NCBI GenBank assembly: GCA_018340805.1
Contig: JACMZG010001914.1
Span: forward strand, 19,628,511-19,692,510
Length of the DNA: 64,000 bases
Direction of reading: 5' to 3'
Source: Microvelia longipes
Taxonomy: Eukaryota; Arthropoda; Insecta; Hemiptera; Veliidae
This document shows positions 10,593 to 23,165 of this stretch, one piece after another. Every line of letters starts with the position of its first letter. Within the stretch, counting starts at the first letter, position 1. The notes beneath the pieces were generated by a model. The model was given only the letters and a program-made list of their open reading frames with translations. It was not told where the DNA came from and searched no databases. A program made the position numbers and the translations under genes.

Positions 10593-11309
10593 TTTTTCAT
10601 TAATTAATCATAATAATTTTTCTCTGTTGCAGGTAAGACATCTAAACATTTAGTCTTCGTAAGTATAACATGCATTCTGGATTTTTTTTACCTAATTTTG
10701 TTTTTGTTTTAATTTTGTAAATAAGTAAATTATTTATAACTCAACAAAAAATTTCTTAGCATTATATAAATAGGTATTTTTTATGATAATAAATCTATGA
10801 TCCATAAATACATTTCCAATAAAAGTTTTGAAGTTTAACTGTAAATTGTGAACAAATAAACTTAAAAATAATCTTCGGGGAAAAAAGTGGAGACCAAACT
10901 TTTCAAAAGAGCTTAGTAAACAAAAAACCACAAGAAATTCGACTTTTTGGATGCTGTAGAAAGGAGTAAGTGGAAGGGGCGTAAAAGTTCAAAATGAAGC
11001 TCTCATTATAATATTTATAGCCTTATTTTTTAGAATATAAATTAACTTAACATTTTTGTGGGCTCAAGAGCCTCCCCCCTCTGTGGGCTTTACGTTGGGG
11101 GAGGGGTGTGCTCTATACTTTTTTCAATTTATGGACGCGGATAATTCTCACCTTTAGAAAATAAAATTTATATCCACTTTTTTTTTAAAATAACGGAGCA
11201 GTTTTTTGTAATAAAGACCTTTCCTGATAGTTTAAACTCTCCCTCTCAAATCAAATTTCCTTTTCCAATAATTAAGAAGAATTAAGTTTCTTTAAAAATG
11301 ACTAATTTT
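10593..11309. other. Unassigned stretch with a C-run/G-run inverted pair
   Basis: GAGCCTCCCCCCTC (about 11069) and GGGGGAGGGGTG (about 11096) form a GC-rich inverted pair in otherwise AT-rich DNA. No ORF was recognised. Confidence 0.35.
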
Positions 11310-11850
11310 TTTTCTTCACCTCATTTATACCAAAGGTATATAATGAAAGTAAGGTGTTTGTAATAAATATTTGTAACCGAGATCTTACCTGAATTATCCA
11401 TTTCAGATGTTATTAAGACCCTCTGAATAGTTCTTACCAATGATTATCATCTTAGCTTTTAGTGTTTTATACTATAGAAAGTTGAAACATACCACAAAAA
11501 TCAATGTTTAGGTCTAGCTTTGCTATGCAGACATTTTTTTTATGACATCATTTTCCGCTATCAATGACTCAGCAAAAATTTCAAAAATTAATTCTTGAAC
11601 ACGGGAAATAATATAATAAACCATCGGATGCTATATAATTAATAAATGTGCAAAGTTTCATTTTATTATTAGAATTACTTTAATTTTAATAGAATTACTA
11701 ATATAATTTTTTTTCAATTTTTTTTTAAAAGGGAAAATGTTTCAATTAAGTTAAAATTTGGCGCGAGTGTATGCCATTACATAATAAATATTATTGGATG
11801 TTTCATACCATGCTAATACGCCTGGTATATCTACGGTGTTTTTAGAACAA
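11310..11850 (+). repeat. Dispersed family A copy
   Basis: Begins with the palindromic head CCTCATTTATACCAAAGGTA, then GAGATCTTACCTGAATTATC and CCATTTCAGATG. It decays towards 11850, without the terminal GTACCC module. Confidence 0.6.
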
Positions 11851-13100
11851 TAATGATGAGCAGGCTCGCATGCCGTGCAGATTGCTTTGAAATCCGTGCT
11901 TCAGTGCTTAATAATTCATTTTTGCTTAAGTTTCTGGTTTTATCATTTAAGCAGTAGCATTATTACTCGATGAGATATTACAGCATTTTTTTGAGTTTTC
12001 AAAGGAAATTCGCATATTTATATCCTTGATTTGGCTTAACTATACACATCCTTTCATAATTGGCAGTGCACGCTATTATCCAAACTGGATTTTTCATCAT
12101 CGTGCACGTTTTTTACTAATAAATTTGAAAATTCACTTATATCATGGCAGTATGCCGCAGTTATATAAACTAGTATTATAAGAAACTTATAAAGAATAAC
12201 AACGATTATCCCCCGCGAACCGGCCACTTTACGCTGTGATAGCGCTAAATAATAATGAAATTCGCTAAAAGCTAGAAACATTTATGAACATAATTCTATT
12301 TAATAATATTTTGGAATTCAAATTCTCTTTTGTTTTATAAATCCATAATTTGGCTGATTGCAAGTGTTAATAACAAAAGAAAATTTAATTTCTTGCGAAA
12401 AAAAGCGTGAAAATTGTCAATCTTCATAAATCTTTAAGAAAGAAGTGAAAAATACTGAAATAAACTGTTGAAATTAAAAATATAGAAAACTTTGGAATTA
12501 AAAAACGTTGGAAATAAACGTTCGGTTATAAAGTGTTGGGATTAAAAAAATAAACGTTTGTGGGGGGAATAACTGTCGTTGGGAAAAACGGCCGCAAACA
12601 GTCGGGGAAAATGAAAATGTTTTAGTGCTGTCGTTTATAGAGGCAAAGGAAGGCAATTTTCTTCAGAAGCTTCTTGCTTTCCCAGCGGCTTTTCCCCAAC
12701 AGCCCTACCTTAAAATAAAAGGCTTGGGAAACCATTTTTTAGGAAAAAATAAAGAGGGGTTTTTCTTATTATAAACCTTCCTCACTTAGGAAAATAGGGG
12801 AAGTAAAAGATTCAAGTAAAATAAATAATAAATTATTTTGGTGTTGTATTTTTTTAAATTAAATGAAATTTAAGGAGTTAGAGTGAGAGTTGAATTATTG
12901 CAGTGCCTGGTTTCGATGTTACGAAACGACTGACCAAATCTAAACACGCTAAAGAAGAATGTAACCATTCGAAAAATGAAGAAGCCATGTAAAAAATTAA
13001 AGACTAATGCTAATTATGTTACAATGTACTTAATAATTAAAAGAAACAGTTTTATGGGATTATGGCATGTTAAAGCATTTAAGATATCTTATACTATTAG
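11851..13100. other. Gene-less stretch
   Basis: Nothing certain. A GC-richer patch at 12540-12720 has GGAATAA/GTTGGGA-like near-repeats (12440-12560) and imperfect hairpins. A minus-strand frame across 12054-12281 shows no recognisable domain and is judged fortuitous. Confidence 0.3.
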
Positions 13101-13760
13101 AGAGCAATCATGTACACTTAAAGAGCAATATAGTGCCATTAGAGAGCGATCTTATACAATAAAAGAGTAACTTTATAACATTTAATACTAGTAGTTAGCT
13201 ATGTATACCTATAAAGAGCAACGTTATATAACGTACATTATTTTTATAATGTTCGGCATAATTTAAACAAACGGTTTTATAGTATTAGAGAGCATTGTTA
13301 TAAGAGCAAAATATTATAGCATTAAACCATATCATTTATCATAATATCATTAATTTAATATTATAGCAATTATATACCATTAAAGAGCAATATCGTGCCA
13401 TTAGAGAGCGATCTTATACTATAAAAGAGTAACTTTATAACATTTCATACTAGTAGTTAGCTATGTATACCTATAAAGAGCAACGTTATATAACGTACAA
13501 CCTACGTTACCTACGTACCTATAAAGAGCAATATCGTGTCATTATAGAGAGATATTATACTATAAAAGATTAATTTATAACATATCATACTAATAGTGAG
13601 CTATGTATACCATCAGAGAGTAACGTTATACCATTAGAGTCCAATGCCATATCAATAAAGAGTTTCTAGAGAGGTCTTATGCCCATTAAAGTAAAGCGGT
13701 ATTACATTAGAGAGCAATATTATACCATTAGAGATGCAAACATTCCATTTTAACTTTAAT
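13101..13760. repeat. Degenerate tandem field of ATTAGAGAGCAAT / AAAGAGCAACGTTATA words
   Basis: A composite block of about 117-125 bp (GCCATTAGAGAGCGATCTTA, then ATACTAGTAGTTAGCTATG, then AAAGAGCAACGTTATATAAC) occurs at 13123-13247 and 13382-13498, with a third diverged copy at 13525-13630. It is followed by more single words to about 13745. The units are derived from a ~25-bp monomer. Confidence 0.8.
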
Positions 13761-14440
13761 GCCATTGCATTGAGATCTTCAAGAGATAGGAAACGGTATT
13801 AAGTGGAAGTTTATAACGTCTTAAGATTCACAGTTAGACTGAATCTTTAGACTGACTTTCGAATCAAGGAAAGAAACCTGCCAAAGAGTGCGTGCGTAAG
13901 TTGTGGACTATAGCCGAAAGACTTAGAGCTTCGAACTAACTTATTATATTGTTTCATACATAATATATATATTGCATCATAATCTTTTTTGCGTCTTTAA
14001 TTACACCCATTTACCTTAAGGTTTATCCTAAATAATCCTTAATAACAAAACAAAAATAATTAGAATTTCTTAAATCAAGCTCAAAATTGATAAAATACGG
14101 TAGAAGGGATGGGTAAAGGAATAAGGTTCTGCACATAAAAGTGAAATATAAAAATATATAATTCTAAATTTGAAACCCAAAAAAAAATATTATGACGCCA
14201 AAATAAATACACTAGATATTTGAAAATAATTAAAATTTATTTATCAAACTTTTACAAATCAAATAATAAATTTATCTTATTTAGTATTCTTAAATTATTG
14301 AAGACTTTCCTTGTGTTACTTCTTCTTTCTTTTTAGAAACATTTATAATGAGAGACAGACTACTAAAAGAAGAATTCCTTTGTGTAGCGATTGACGTTTG
14401 AGTTATTTTTTCTTACATGTTATTTTCCTATGTTATTAGC
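13761..14440. other. AT-rich stretch, nothing recognised
   Basis: No repeat or ORF was identified. Confidence 0.3.
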
Positions 14441-14453
14441 GAATTTTAAACTG

Positions 14454-14564
14454 ATGGCTGCCTCGCCTCGCAGGCCAGCACGGTTCGAGGTGGTCCTAGG
14501 CCATAGCCCACAATTATTTACCCGAAAAGCAAAACTAGACATAAAGATTGATTTTTGCATCTAG
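14454..14564 (+). CDS. Possible 36-codon small ORF or first exon in a GC-richer patch
   Basis: ATG at 14454 opens MAASPRRPARFEVVLGH, continuing to TAG 14562-14564. The codons are far GC-richer than the surroundings and CpG-containing, and the composition resembles a real coding exon. It is followed 220 bp later by another exon-like segment on the same strand (14802-14959). A possible donor (GAG|GTGGTC) lies inside, so it could be the start of a first exon. No family is recognised. It may equally be a GC-rich relic. Confidence 0.25.
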   Translation: MAASPRRPARFEVVLGHSPQLFTRKAKLDIKIDFCI

Positions 14565-14801
14565 TTTCAAATCGCACACTAAGAGCTACAATGATACCGA
14601 ACACACATGCTCAAATACTTTACTGTTTCCTGCCAGTTCATCAACCAGACAGGACACCCCTACGCGACCTTCAAGTGGATTAAGTCATACTGGACCGTCG
14701 AACCCTATGATCCCATCATAGGGGCATCATACCTATGATCTCATGGCTATAATCTTCCTATAATCTTCAATTCAGTTTTGTAGAGCATAGTGTTTCTATC
14801 C

Positions 14802-14959
14802 ATGATGTCCTACATCCCTGAAGATGCCTCCCACAGTGAAAGCGATACGTCGGATTCTTCATCTACATTGCCGCGGTCACCACCGGAAGACCTAAATCTT
14901 CATACTTTCTGTAAAGTTGATAAACCACAAGAGTTGTCGCCAGAATTCTGGAATATTCA
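14802..14959 (+). CDS. Candidate host coding exon, acidic/Ser-rich then ELSPEFWNIQ (ARMC4/ODAD2-like?)
   Basis: The frame is open from 14784, just after an acceptor-like CAGTTTTGTAG. It has ATGs at 14802 and 14805 and encodes MSYIPEDASHSESDTSDSSS, then a proline/serine stretch, then KPQELSPEFWNIQ. It meets a donor-like GTATGA at 14960. An acidic serine-rich tract followed by E(L/Y)-x-(P/E)-(E/Y)-(F/W)-W-x-IQ resembles the segment just before the armadillo repeats of ARMC4/ODAD2 (Drosophila gudu), an outer dynein arm docking factor. That match is from memory. If spliced at CA|GTATGA, the Q codon is completed in the next exon, which I could not find. Read without splicing, the frame continues to 15036. 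Moderate coding signal, low certainty of identity. Confidence 0.4.
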
Positions 14960-15289
14960 GTATGATTGCCTGTTACATCTTCTGTTACCACCAAAGTGTT
15001 GTGGTATAGCATTGCTGACGACTATCTACTTCTATTAGCAACAAGGACAGAAGAGGAATTGGGAGTAATGAGGCTTTAAGAAAGACTAATTACTGGGCCA
15101 TCCAAAATAATTTGAAACTTCTGTAAAGACGAATACTAACAGAAATCTTCAAATTATTCTCAATATTTTACTTAGTCTAGAAGTCAGCATTAAAAAAAAC
15201 ACCTACGGCTAGTCTTTGTTTACTAAGATAAGAAAGATATAATAGAACAGTTCATACGTTTTATTGAAAATATATCTTTTGAAAACATC
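14960..15289. other. Stretch between exon-like segment and family A copy
   Basis: No feature beyond the tail of the open frame described for the preceding exon candidate. Possible intron. Confidence 0.3.
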
Positions 15290-16000
15290 TTAATATCGGG
15301 TATGAGGTACCTCGTTTTTTCCCCCACCTTATCAGATTTGCTACACTCATTCTCGCAACTTCGGAGAATTTTAATACGCTTTATTCATAATTTATTATAT
15401 CTTCGAATTTGCTTCGCTCGGCCTCAGACAGGAAAGATCAGTTTTAATTCCAGCTGGCTTTCTCCACCTACTAAGCAAGCTTGATGCTGCCTGGATAGTA
15501 GAATTCTAACTAAATTAGATGGTTTTTCTATTTTAATGGCTTTAAATAACATTTATTATTTAAAATTATGCTGTGGCGATGGGGGCTGCTTCTCGGTTCC
15601 CTCAGCTCCCTGTGGTCGCTTCGCGGCCACATGGTTTTTGTACTTCATGAGTTCGTCATATTGCTGGTTTATATAAGTGGTTTGACACTAAATGAAGATT
15701 TGAGGTGTATTGAAATGTTTGTGAGGTCATTATTGTACATTAATGACGTCACACATATTTCATAAAGCAAGGTTGGTAGTTCCTTTTCGATCAGAGAAAG
15801 CGTTCGAAAGTTATCGTGTTCTACTCTCTGGCATAAACACACTGAGAGTTACGATGATAATAGACACACATACATACATATAGACAACTTTGTGAAAGCC
15901 AACTAGCCACCAAAAACTGATAATTTACTTAAAATCTCAGTTTCAGACTTACATCCCATACTTATCCCATGTACGGTGTAAATGAAAAAGTAAAAAGAAA
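15290..16000 (-). repeat. Dispersed family A copy, minus orientation
   Basis: Starts at the terminal module in reverse (ATCGGGTATGAGGTACCTCG at 15295), has TTTGCTTCGCTCGGCCTC (15409; reverse of the GAGCGAAGC word), an internal CRE palindrome TGACGTCA (15744-15751), and the head region at about 15840-15960 (ACACACATACATACATA...GACAACTTTGTGAAAG). Contains a 19-bp hairpin GTGGTCGC-TTC-GCGGCCAC (15612-15630). Confidence 0.65.
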
Positions 16001-17090
16001 TGAAAGTTATAATTTTTCTAATATTATAACTTAAAATTAACTTAAATTAAATCAACTTAAACCAAACCTTATATACAACTTTTCTGGTTATTTTTATAGT
16101 ATATAAACTCTTTAAAATTCAATATAAAAAGTAGGGGAATGACTCAAATTTATTTTTTCAAACGAAGATTTTTCCTTGCTTCCAAATCCTTTTCATGATG
16201 AAAACATCACGAAACCTTGTCTTAAAGTTAAATATTGATACTATCGAATAATTATGAACTGTTCTGCATTTATTTTATTGTGCTCCAGTACTCCTGCAGA
16301 TACCACATTTAGGAGAATTAACTCCTTCTTAAGAGAGAATTAACTCCATTCTGGTCTAGAGCAGAGACTATTGATACTTGAACAGTAAGACTGTCGACTC
16401 GACGATTCCGGTCGACACTGCCGCGGCGGGGGACCTACCTTTTAATTGAGTGGGCGCGTCTTAATTTCCCGCTTTTTGCCCGCAGTCAGTTTGAAATTAA
16501 ATTTTTATATTTTGTATAGTTATATTTCTAACTAGCCGTACCGCTTCGTATGGCCTTTGTTATCTTTAAACTTACACAGATTGCCTCTGATTACTTTTAA
16601 GTTTTTCATTCAAGTAATTTATTAATTTAATTGGTATTAATTTATTCAATTAATTTAATTAATTAATAATCAGGTAATAATAAAATAGTGGCTAAAGTTT
16701 ACACGTGCTAGAAGATAGATTTTGGCATTTAATGCTACCTGAATTTTAATTACATCGGCAAGATGCTCCGCAAATGTGATAAAATGTAATTACCTGATAA
16801 AATCGACTAAATCAATAAATTAAGTAAATAAAATTTACAATTACATCAGTAGCGTTGTGTGGAAGTTTTAAAATACAAATATTTTTATATTTTATTCTGT
16901 ATTTCAATTTTTTGTGAAAATTAATTAAAGAAAACAATCATTTGATAATAACAATAAAAGTAGCTTCCATAACCAAAAATTGCCATGGTATTCATAAATT
17001 TAAGTATAAAAATATAATCGGTCATTTTTGGAAAGCTGAGTTGTCCACACCGTTTTGCCACAGCGCTAATTTTTAGTAGCTTGCGATAAT
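16001..17090. other. Gene-less stretch with one GC-rich island
   Basis: 16380-16490 is CpG-rich (GTCGACTCGACGATTCCGGT, TGCCGCGGCGGGGGACC) amid AT-rich DNA. It could be an old promoter or repeat. An inverted pair AGGTAATAAT/GTAATTACCT spans 16671-16796. No ORF. Confidence 0.3.
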
Positions 17091-17280
17091 CGAATCCAAA
17101 CCCCTCTAGGCTAGAGGCTCAACTTGAGCAAAGATCAAGATGAGCCTTTATGCTTTTTATATGATGTATTTTTTTGTTCATTTCTTTGATATCTGTTGAA
17201 TAGACACTGATGATAAATGATCGTAAGATCAAAAGCCGGCTCTGGTTTAAATAAAGATTTTGTGGAGAGAATTTGGTGTT
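17091..17280 (+). repeat. Possible retroelement 3' end fragment
   Basis: The order is a TAAATGATCGTAAGATC block, an AAAGCCGGCTCTGG word, then AAATAAAGATTTTGTGG. It resembles the 3' ends of non-LTR elements, with AATAAA close to the terminus. No target duplication was found, so it is weakly supported. Confidence 0.25.
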
Positions 17281-17960
17281 ACTATTGGTTAGCTGTGTTT
17301 ACTCCACTACTCAGTTTTCTGTTTATTAAATTCACGTGTTGAGTCTAACTTATTGTCCTCAAACGTATCTAATGTGGTTATCTCAGTTTTTCAAGGTAAT
17401 TAAATTCAAAACAAAGACATCCATTGCCATCCTCCTTGCCTTTTTTAACAAGGTGAGAAGGTTCGAACGCATCCCATGTTTTCCTATTGCGTTTTAGGTG
17501 TAGAAATTGGGAAGCTAAGTTCTATGCTTGTTTTTCTTAATTATTATCTGTCTCGATTTATATTTTAGTATTATTTAAGACTGTTTTACAATTCCCCTGA
17601 TATGTAGAAATTCCTATAAAGGATTAAGACTTAAAGGATTTAGAGAAGTTAGGGTCACAAGAAGGGCTTCTAAAGCTGATTTAGGGATTCAAATTTTCCT
17701 TAGAGGGCATTAAGTACTCAGGAAAACAAAGGCAACAATTCAGACGAAGGGATCCCAAGGATATTCATTTTATTTAATTAGGATGTTTTTCTCTCATGGT
17801 TAAACGAATCTGGGTTGATGACGTCAATGAGATAATTCGTGTATTATTGAACCAATTAGAAGTTAAAATAGAATATTATACTAGTGAGTTGTGAAATGAT
17901 TTTTTTTTACTGAAGCGACTATCTTTACTGGCTTGCAAAATACACTACAGGCAATATACT
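17281..17960. other. Gene-less stretch
   Basis: Nothing recognised except one CRE palindrome TGACGTCA at 17819-17826. Confidence 0.3.
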
Positions 17961-18330
17961 TGTAGAAACCTAGTGAATACCTTGTTGAGATTTGTTTTAA
18001 CATTACACAGGCCAGGTTATTACTAGGTTTACACTAGACATTGCATTTGTAGAAACCTAGTGAATACCTTGTGGAGATTTGTTTTTAACATTACACAGGC
18101 CAGGTTATTACTAGGTTTACACTAGACATTGCATTTGTAGAAACCTAGTGAATACCTTGTGGAGATTTGTTTTAACATTACACAGGCCAGGTTATTACTA
18201 GGTTTACACTAGACATTGCATTTGTAGAAACCTAGTGAATACCTTGTGGAGATTTGTTTTAACATTACACAGGCCTGGTTATTACTAGGTTTACACTAGA
18301 CATTGCACTTGTGGAAACCTAGTGAATATT
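17961..18330. repeat. 87-bp tandem repeat, four near-identical copies plus a partial fifth
   Basis: Units begin TGTAGAAACCTAGTGAATAC at 17961, 18048, 18136, 18223 and (partial, TGTGGAAACC) 18310. They differ at only a few positions, indicating recent amplification. Each unit contains a near-palindromic pair AAACCTAGTGAAT...ATTACTAGGTTT, so each could fold back on itself. Confidence 0.92.
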
Positions 18331-21300
18331 TTGCAGGTTATTGTCTTAATTTCTGTGTTTTTCGTCTTGTAAACATGATATTTGTTTATAATAATATTTT
18401 CTATACATTTATACTTAAAATACGATGTATTATTAGTATTAAACATTTTTATAACACACGTAATAAATATGATTTTGCATAAAATATTGCCAACACTGAT
18501 ATTCATGTTTTTTTCCAGCTGTTTATGAATCGCCAGATTTTTATTGTTGTTTTTGTCATTATTTGTTTATTTATTTGGTTTAAATAATTACTAATACAAA
18601 ACTGTAAACTACTTTTGCTATAAAATATGATGAATCAGAATAATAGTAAAAAAATTAACTTAAAAGCATTGTTAGGTTAAACATACTATAAGACCAACTC
18701 TACCTGACATTTTGAGTGTTGCAATAACTTTAAAACAATATTAGCTGCCTATAAAATCTCGTAGCAAGTATTTAAACCCATTTTCTTCTTGTTTATTTTT
18801 ATAAGTCATAAATTTCTTATCTTAGTTTAATAATTTATTGAAATCTTAATTTTTTGCTGTAACCGATGGAAGAAAGTATTCTTATGTTTATAGAAAGAAA
18901 AATATTCCTATGTTTATTTTTCAGCCGTAAGTAGATAAAGTAGTGTTTGCTACTATGCAGCAAAGGAAACATTGACGACTCGTGTCAGCAATTAAGTCAA
19001 ATAGGTTAATTAACCAGCCTTGGCTGGAAATTTAGCCTGCCTTCATCTTCGGCTCGGGGGCTAATTCATAAAACTCGTCTATAAAATTTAATTTTGCTGC
19101 CTAGTACCATAATATACTTTATATATTTATAATTAATAAGTAATAGAGCTTTGAGTTGTAATTTATTTTAATAATTAAAAAGCAGGAAGTATTGCCAGTT
19201 TCGTTAAAAAAACATTTTTGTTTGTTAGGTTGCCAGCCTTAATTAGTGATACAAGTGAATCGTCTTTAGTGTTATCAGCAATGTTCCTTTTATTTATACT
19301 GTTATTTTAAGCTTAAAAACAACTATTTTTAACAGACTCTGTTCCTTGTGTTGATTTTTTTCGCATTAAAGCCAATTTAATTAGTATGACATGTGTCATA
19401 CTATTCACGTTCACATGTGTGACATCAGAAGTATTTAATTTTGATTTTCGACAGCCATATGATGGATATATTGATGGCAATTCTTCAAATTTAGATTTAC
19501 AAATCAAAGAGAAACGATAGTATAAGACAACCCTTTAATGGATTGATTTGTATTGTTCTATCCATCAAAAATTAAAAGCTTGAAGTGAAGATATATAGCT
19601 TTATTAGTCTAATATTAAAATGTTATTCTTTATTACCGCCATTCAATTACCATAAAAAATAAAATTAAAAACTTTTTAATACGGCTAAATAAAATTGTAA
19701 CTGTTTAAAAAATTGTCCTAATAAAAAACTCTTAAAAAGAAAATTACAAAAAAACCGAGACTGAGAAAAATTGGGATCTTTAGAGAATTATCTCATTTGA
19801 ATTGCCGATTTCCCCCTCCATTGGGTGCAGCGAGACTATTTAACAATTCTTCATTCTTCATCAAATAATTCTAATCTATTTGTATCCAGATAAAATTATA
19901 TATATTTCAATCAATAAAATTTTCGATAAGAGAAATTCTTATTAAAAATTATTTTAAGAAAGGAGCTATTTTTTAAAGGAAGTTCGGGGTTCAAGTAAAT
20001 CTGTCTTTTTATTACCTACAAATTTTATGAAATAACATTTTCGTTCTTTTACAAATGTATCAGATTCTTTTCTTTTCATTTAAAAAAAGCTATACTTTCT
20101 TTGAATACTTACAAAGTACTCAAGTAAAGTATTTAAAAAAAGAGTTATAAGTAATTCTAGTAATCTATTTCCTTTAACAGTTCTTTTTAAAGAAAATGAA
20201 AAAAGGCGTTCGCGTCGGTTGGGTAATTTTTTTAATGATGGGAGATGATCTAATATTTAATGAGTCAATACGAGTCTAAAGCCGTTTAAAGGGAGCAAAA
20301 ATGGTGTACTTACTGTACTTAATTTCATTAAGATTTTTTTTGGTTTTTAGGGAATAGTTTTTTAAGCTTTAATTGATAAAGTTATCTCCTTTTTTAATTT
20401 TGGATTTTATTCTTGTTAATTATTTCTTTTTAATTCATTTTCTTGATTATTTCCATTCTTGATTTATTCCTGTTTTGCTATTCCTTGCTTTGTTCCTCTG
20501 AGGTTGCTCGGATGACGGCGGTAGTTGAGGGGGAAATTGGGGTAAAAATTACGCTTAGTCTCCTAATTCTAAAAATGTATTTATTTAATTAATTTATTAT
20601 GTATTTTTTCAATTGGTTGCCTTTTATTTTATTCTTTTGGACTATTATTTTCTACTCTAATTACAAATAAAGGCTATTTTTTTGTCGAGCATTGTTATAA
20701 TAATAAGATTTTGACTTAAAACTGAGGTTGATTCTCTCCTACTTAAATTGAGTTGACTTAAACCTGCTTTACCAAACACAAAGTGTTTTGGTCAATTTTC
20801 AGCAATTTGTTTTTAGAAGTAAAAAGTTTAAGATTCATATTTTTGGAATAAAGGTACTAAGTGAATCGAGCCCTATGAGGACTATTCATAGAATCATGGT
20901 CATTCATGGTGGATATACAAAAGTAGTATTTCATGGTGGTATTGAAAAGTACAGTTAGTATGCCAGCTCTGCTCATACAAGATATTGATTTTAAATTATT
21001 ATTTTATTGCAACTTAACTTATATTTTTTCTTTGAGCATAGCAAACAGATAGCTCTTTTGCTAAGTGTGTTCCAATGGGGTTTATACAACGGGAAAACAG
21101 AACGAAAATCGAGGCGTAGCTAAGGGCCTCCGGAACCTTAAAAACAAACTGCTTTTCCTTATACCAGGTTGTGTATACCTGGTTAACTCAACAAGCCGTT
21201 TACTGTCATGATCTAATGTGCAGGGTTCTATAAATAACAATATGATCTGTAAGTACAAATAAATTCTTCTTCAAACAATTCTTGTATGTAGGATTAGTGC

Positions 21301-21360
21301 ACAAACTTGAATAGTTTTTTAAAGTCATTACATTATTGAAGAAATTTATTATTATTGGAC
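18331..21360. other. Long AT-rich gene-less stretch
   Basis: No supported gene. A word GAGGTTGCTCGGATGACGGC at 20500 recurs at 34294 (GAGGTTGTTCGGATGACGGA), so a further dispersed repeat is present. Reading frames here lack recognisable domains. Confidence 0.3.
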
Positions 21361-21365
21361 CGCAA

Positions 21366-21480
21366 GTTTTGGTTGTTCTCGCAGAACTCATATCGGTACA
21401 AATAGCTATTTGTTTTTGTTGTTCTCGCAAATCTTATTGCGGCACAAATAGTAATCAGTTTGGGTCGTTCTTGCAGATCA
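21366..21480. repeat. 46-bp tandem repeat, about 2.5 copies
   Basis: GTTGTTCTCGC occurs at 21372 and 21418, and GTCGTTCTTGC at 21463, each followed by AGAACTC/AAATCTTA and a GGTACAAATAG/GGCACAAATAG word. It accounts for open frames on both strands here. Confidence 0.7.
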
Positions 21481-23165
21481 ACAAAACAAATAAAATCCAC
21501 TTTTATCGTTTTATTCGGGGACATTATCAAAATTTTAGTATCAGATATATTCAAGAGCTCCGAATTTCGAACAAGTTTCGGAAAATTCATTACATAAAGA
21601 GGTAGAAAAGGTAGGACTTTAGGAAATAATATAAATGGTTCCGTACTAGGAAGACAATGGGGAAGGAAAAATCCGAGAAAATTAATGAAGAAGAATTGTA
21701 AGTGCCATTAAATCCAATTCGTAGGAAACCGAGAATTAGATATATCAGTGGGAAAAGCAAGAGGTGGTAAAGTCAATAGGGGCTCAAATAATGTGGGCTA
21801 TTGTAGGAATTTTCTTCAAGTGGGGAGTTTTCTAAACAATGAGGGTTGTTTTTCCTTTAATATTATCCTTTCTTAGCCATTTTTCATACAATTTACAAAA
21901 TATTTCTCTTTTCTAATTTATGGTCCAATCTTGAATAGTAAAAATAAAAGTTACTGTGGCAAAGTTTTGGCCAAGCCGCATAATCATGCCTTTTTTAGGC
22001 ATTATTATAACCAGCTTGACGATTATTATCCTAGATCGTACCTTACAAAGTAGAAATCAGTAAAACTGGAATACACTAAAACTTCTTTGATCAGAACCTG
22101 TCTCTTTTAAAATGTATTTAGTAATTTAGGTTTAAGTAATATATGATTTCTTTCGCATAGCTCTATGAGAGTTATTAATTATGTTTAAGATTAAAATTTT
22201 TCTGAACATTTACTTGGTGAGATATGTGAAGGGAAAATTGTTTTTTTCCAACTCTACTCGCAAAATCCATCTCTTCTTTACTTTGAATTTTTCAATTTTA
22301 TTCCGATTTTAAATTTATATTTTTTACTAACATTTATATTTTATTGTTTTGTCTAATTTAGAGTAAGAAAATGTTTTTGATTTTGTACTTTATGTAATAT
22401 TTTTATAAACGACTATGACGTTTTGTGAAAATGTTTTTTTTTTTATTCAATTAGTGTAAAATTGTTTCTATTATTCATTTGTGTGTCCAACCATTTAGGA
22501 ACCCAAAACTAAATAATACTGATAAATAAACTAAGAAGAAAAAACACTAACACGCCTTTTGATTACGCCACAATTTTAAGCATAACTTGGCTTTTAGCCA
22601 AGTTTGCAATGTCATCAGTCGAGCTACAAAAATAAATTAGAGACATGTTCTTGAGGAACCTTTTACTCTTGCGAAATATTTTGAAAAACATCATAACAAT
22701 TTGCAAAATTAGTGAAAATTATATAAAAAGTTAAGAAGAATCAAGGTGTTTTTACAATAACGCTTCGGAAGCGATGCGGTGACAGCACAAATTTTAACTT
22801 GCCCTGTTGTTAAAGGACCATGGAAACCTTTACAAAGAGACTAAACCAGCACAAATGGACCTGAGACTTCTATTTATTTGAGAACACCTTTGAGACTTGA
22901 CGCAAAAGAAACCTTTCCGTTTTCAAAGTTTTGACATTTTTTTACCCCCACTTCCGATTTAGAGAAGAATTACTTTTGTTGGTGTTGTGACTTTTTAAAG
23001 TATTCTATTGTTTTATTAGATAAATTTTTTAATATTCTTGGTTATTCTAGATCTAAAAAGTATAGTATTATCTTGATTAATTTATTGTAATTGTTTTAAA
23101 AATTATACATTATTTCTGTTCTCTTAGTTTTACTACCTAAGTAGTATTTAACAAGTTTAAGATCC
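21481..23165. other. Gene-less AT-rich stretch
   Basis: No ORF, TIR or tandem structure was recognised. Confidence 0.3.

Noticed and set aside
17961..18330. CRISPR array
   Set aside because: Units are contiguous 87-bp tandem repeats without distinct spacers, and the genome is eukaryotic; the same applies to the 28-, 48- and 90-bp arrays.
18519..18588. Acceptor plus hydrophobic mini-ORF (MNRQIFIVVFVIICLFIWF)
   Set aside because: AT-rich sequence readily gives Ile/Val/Phe runs; no other coding support.
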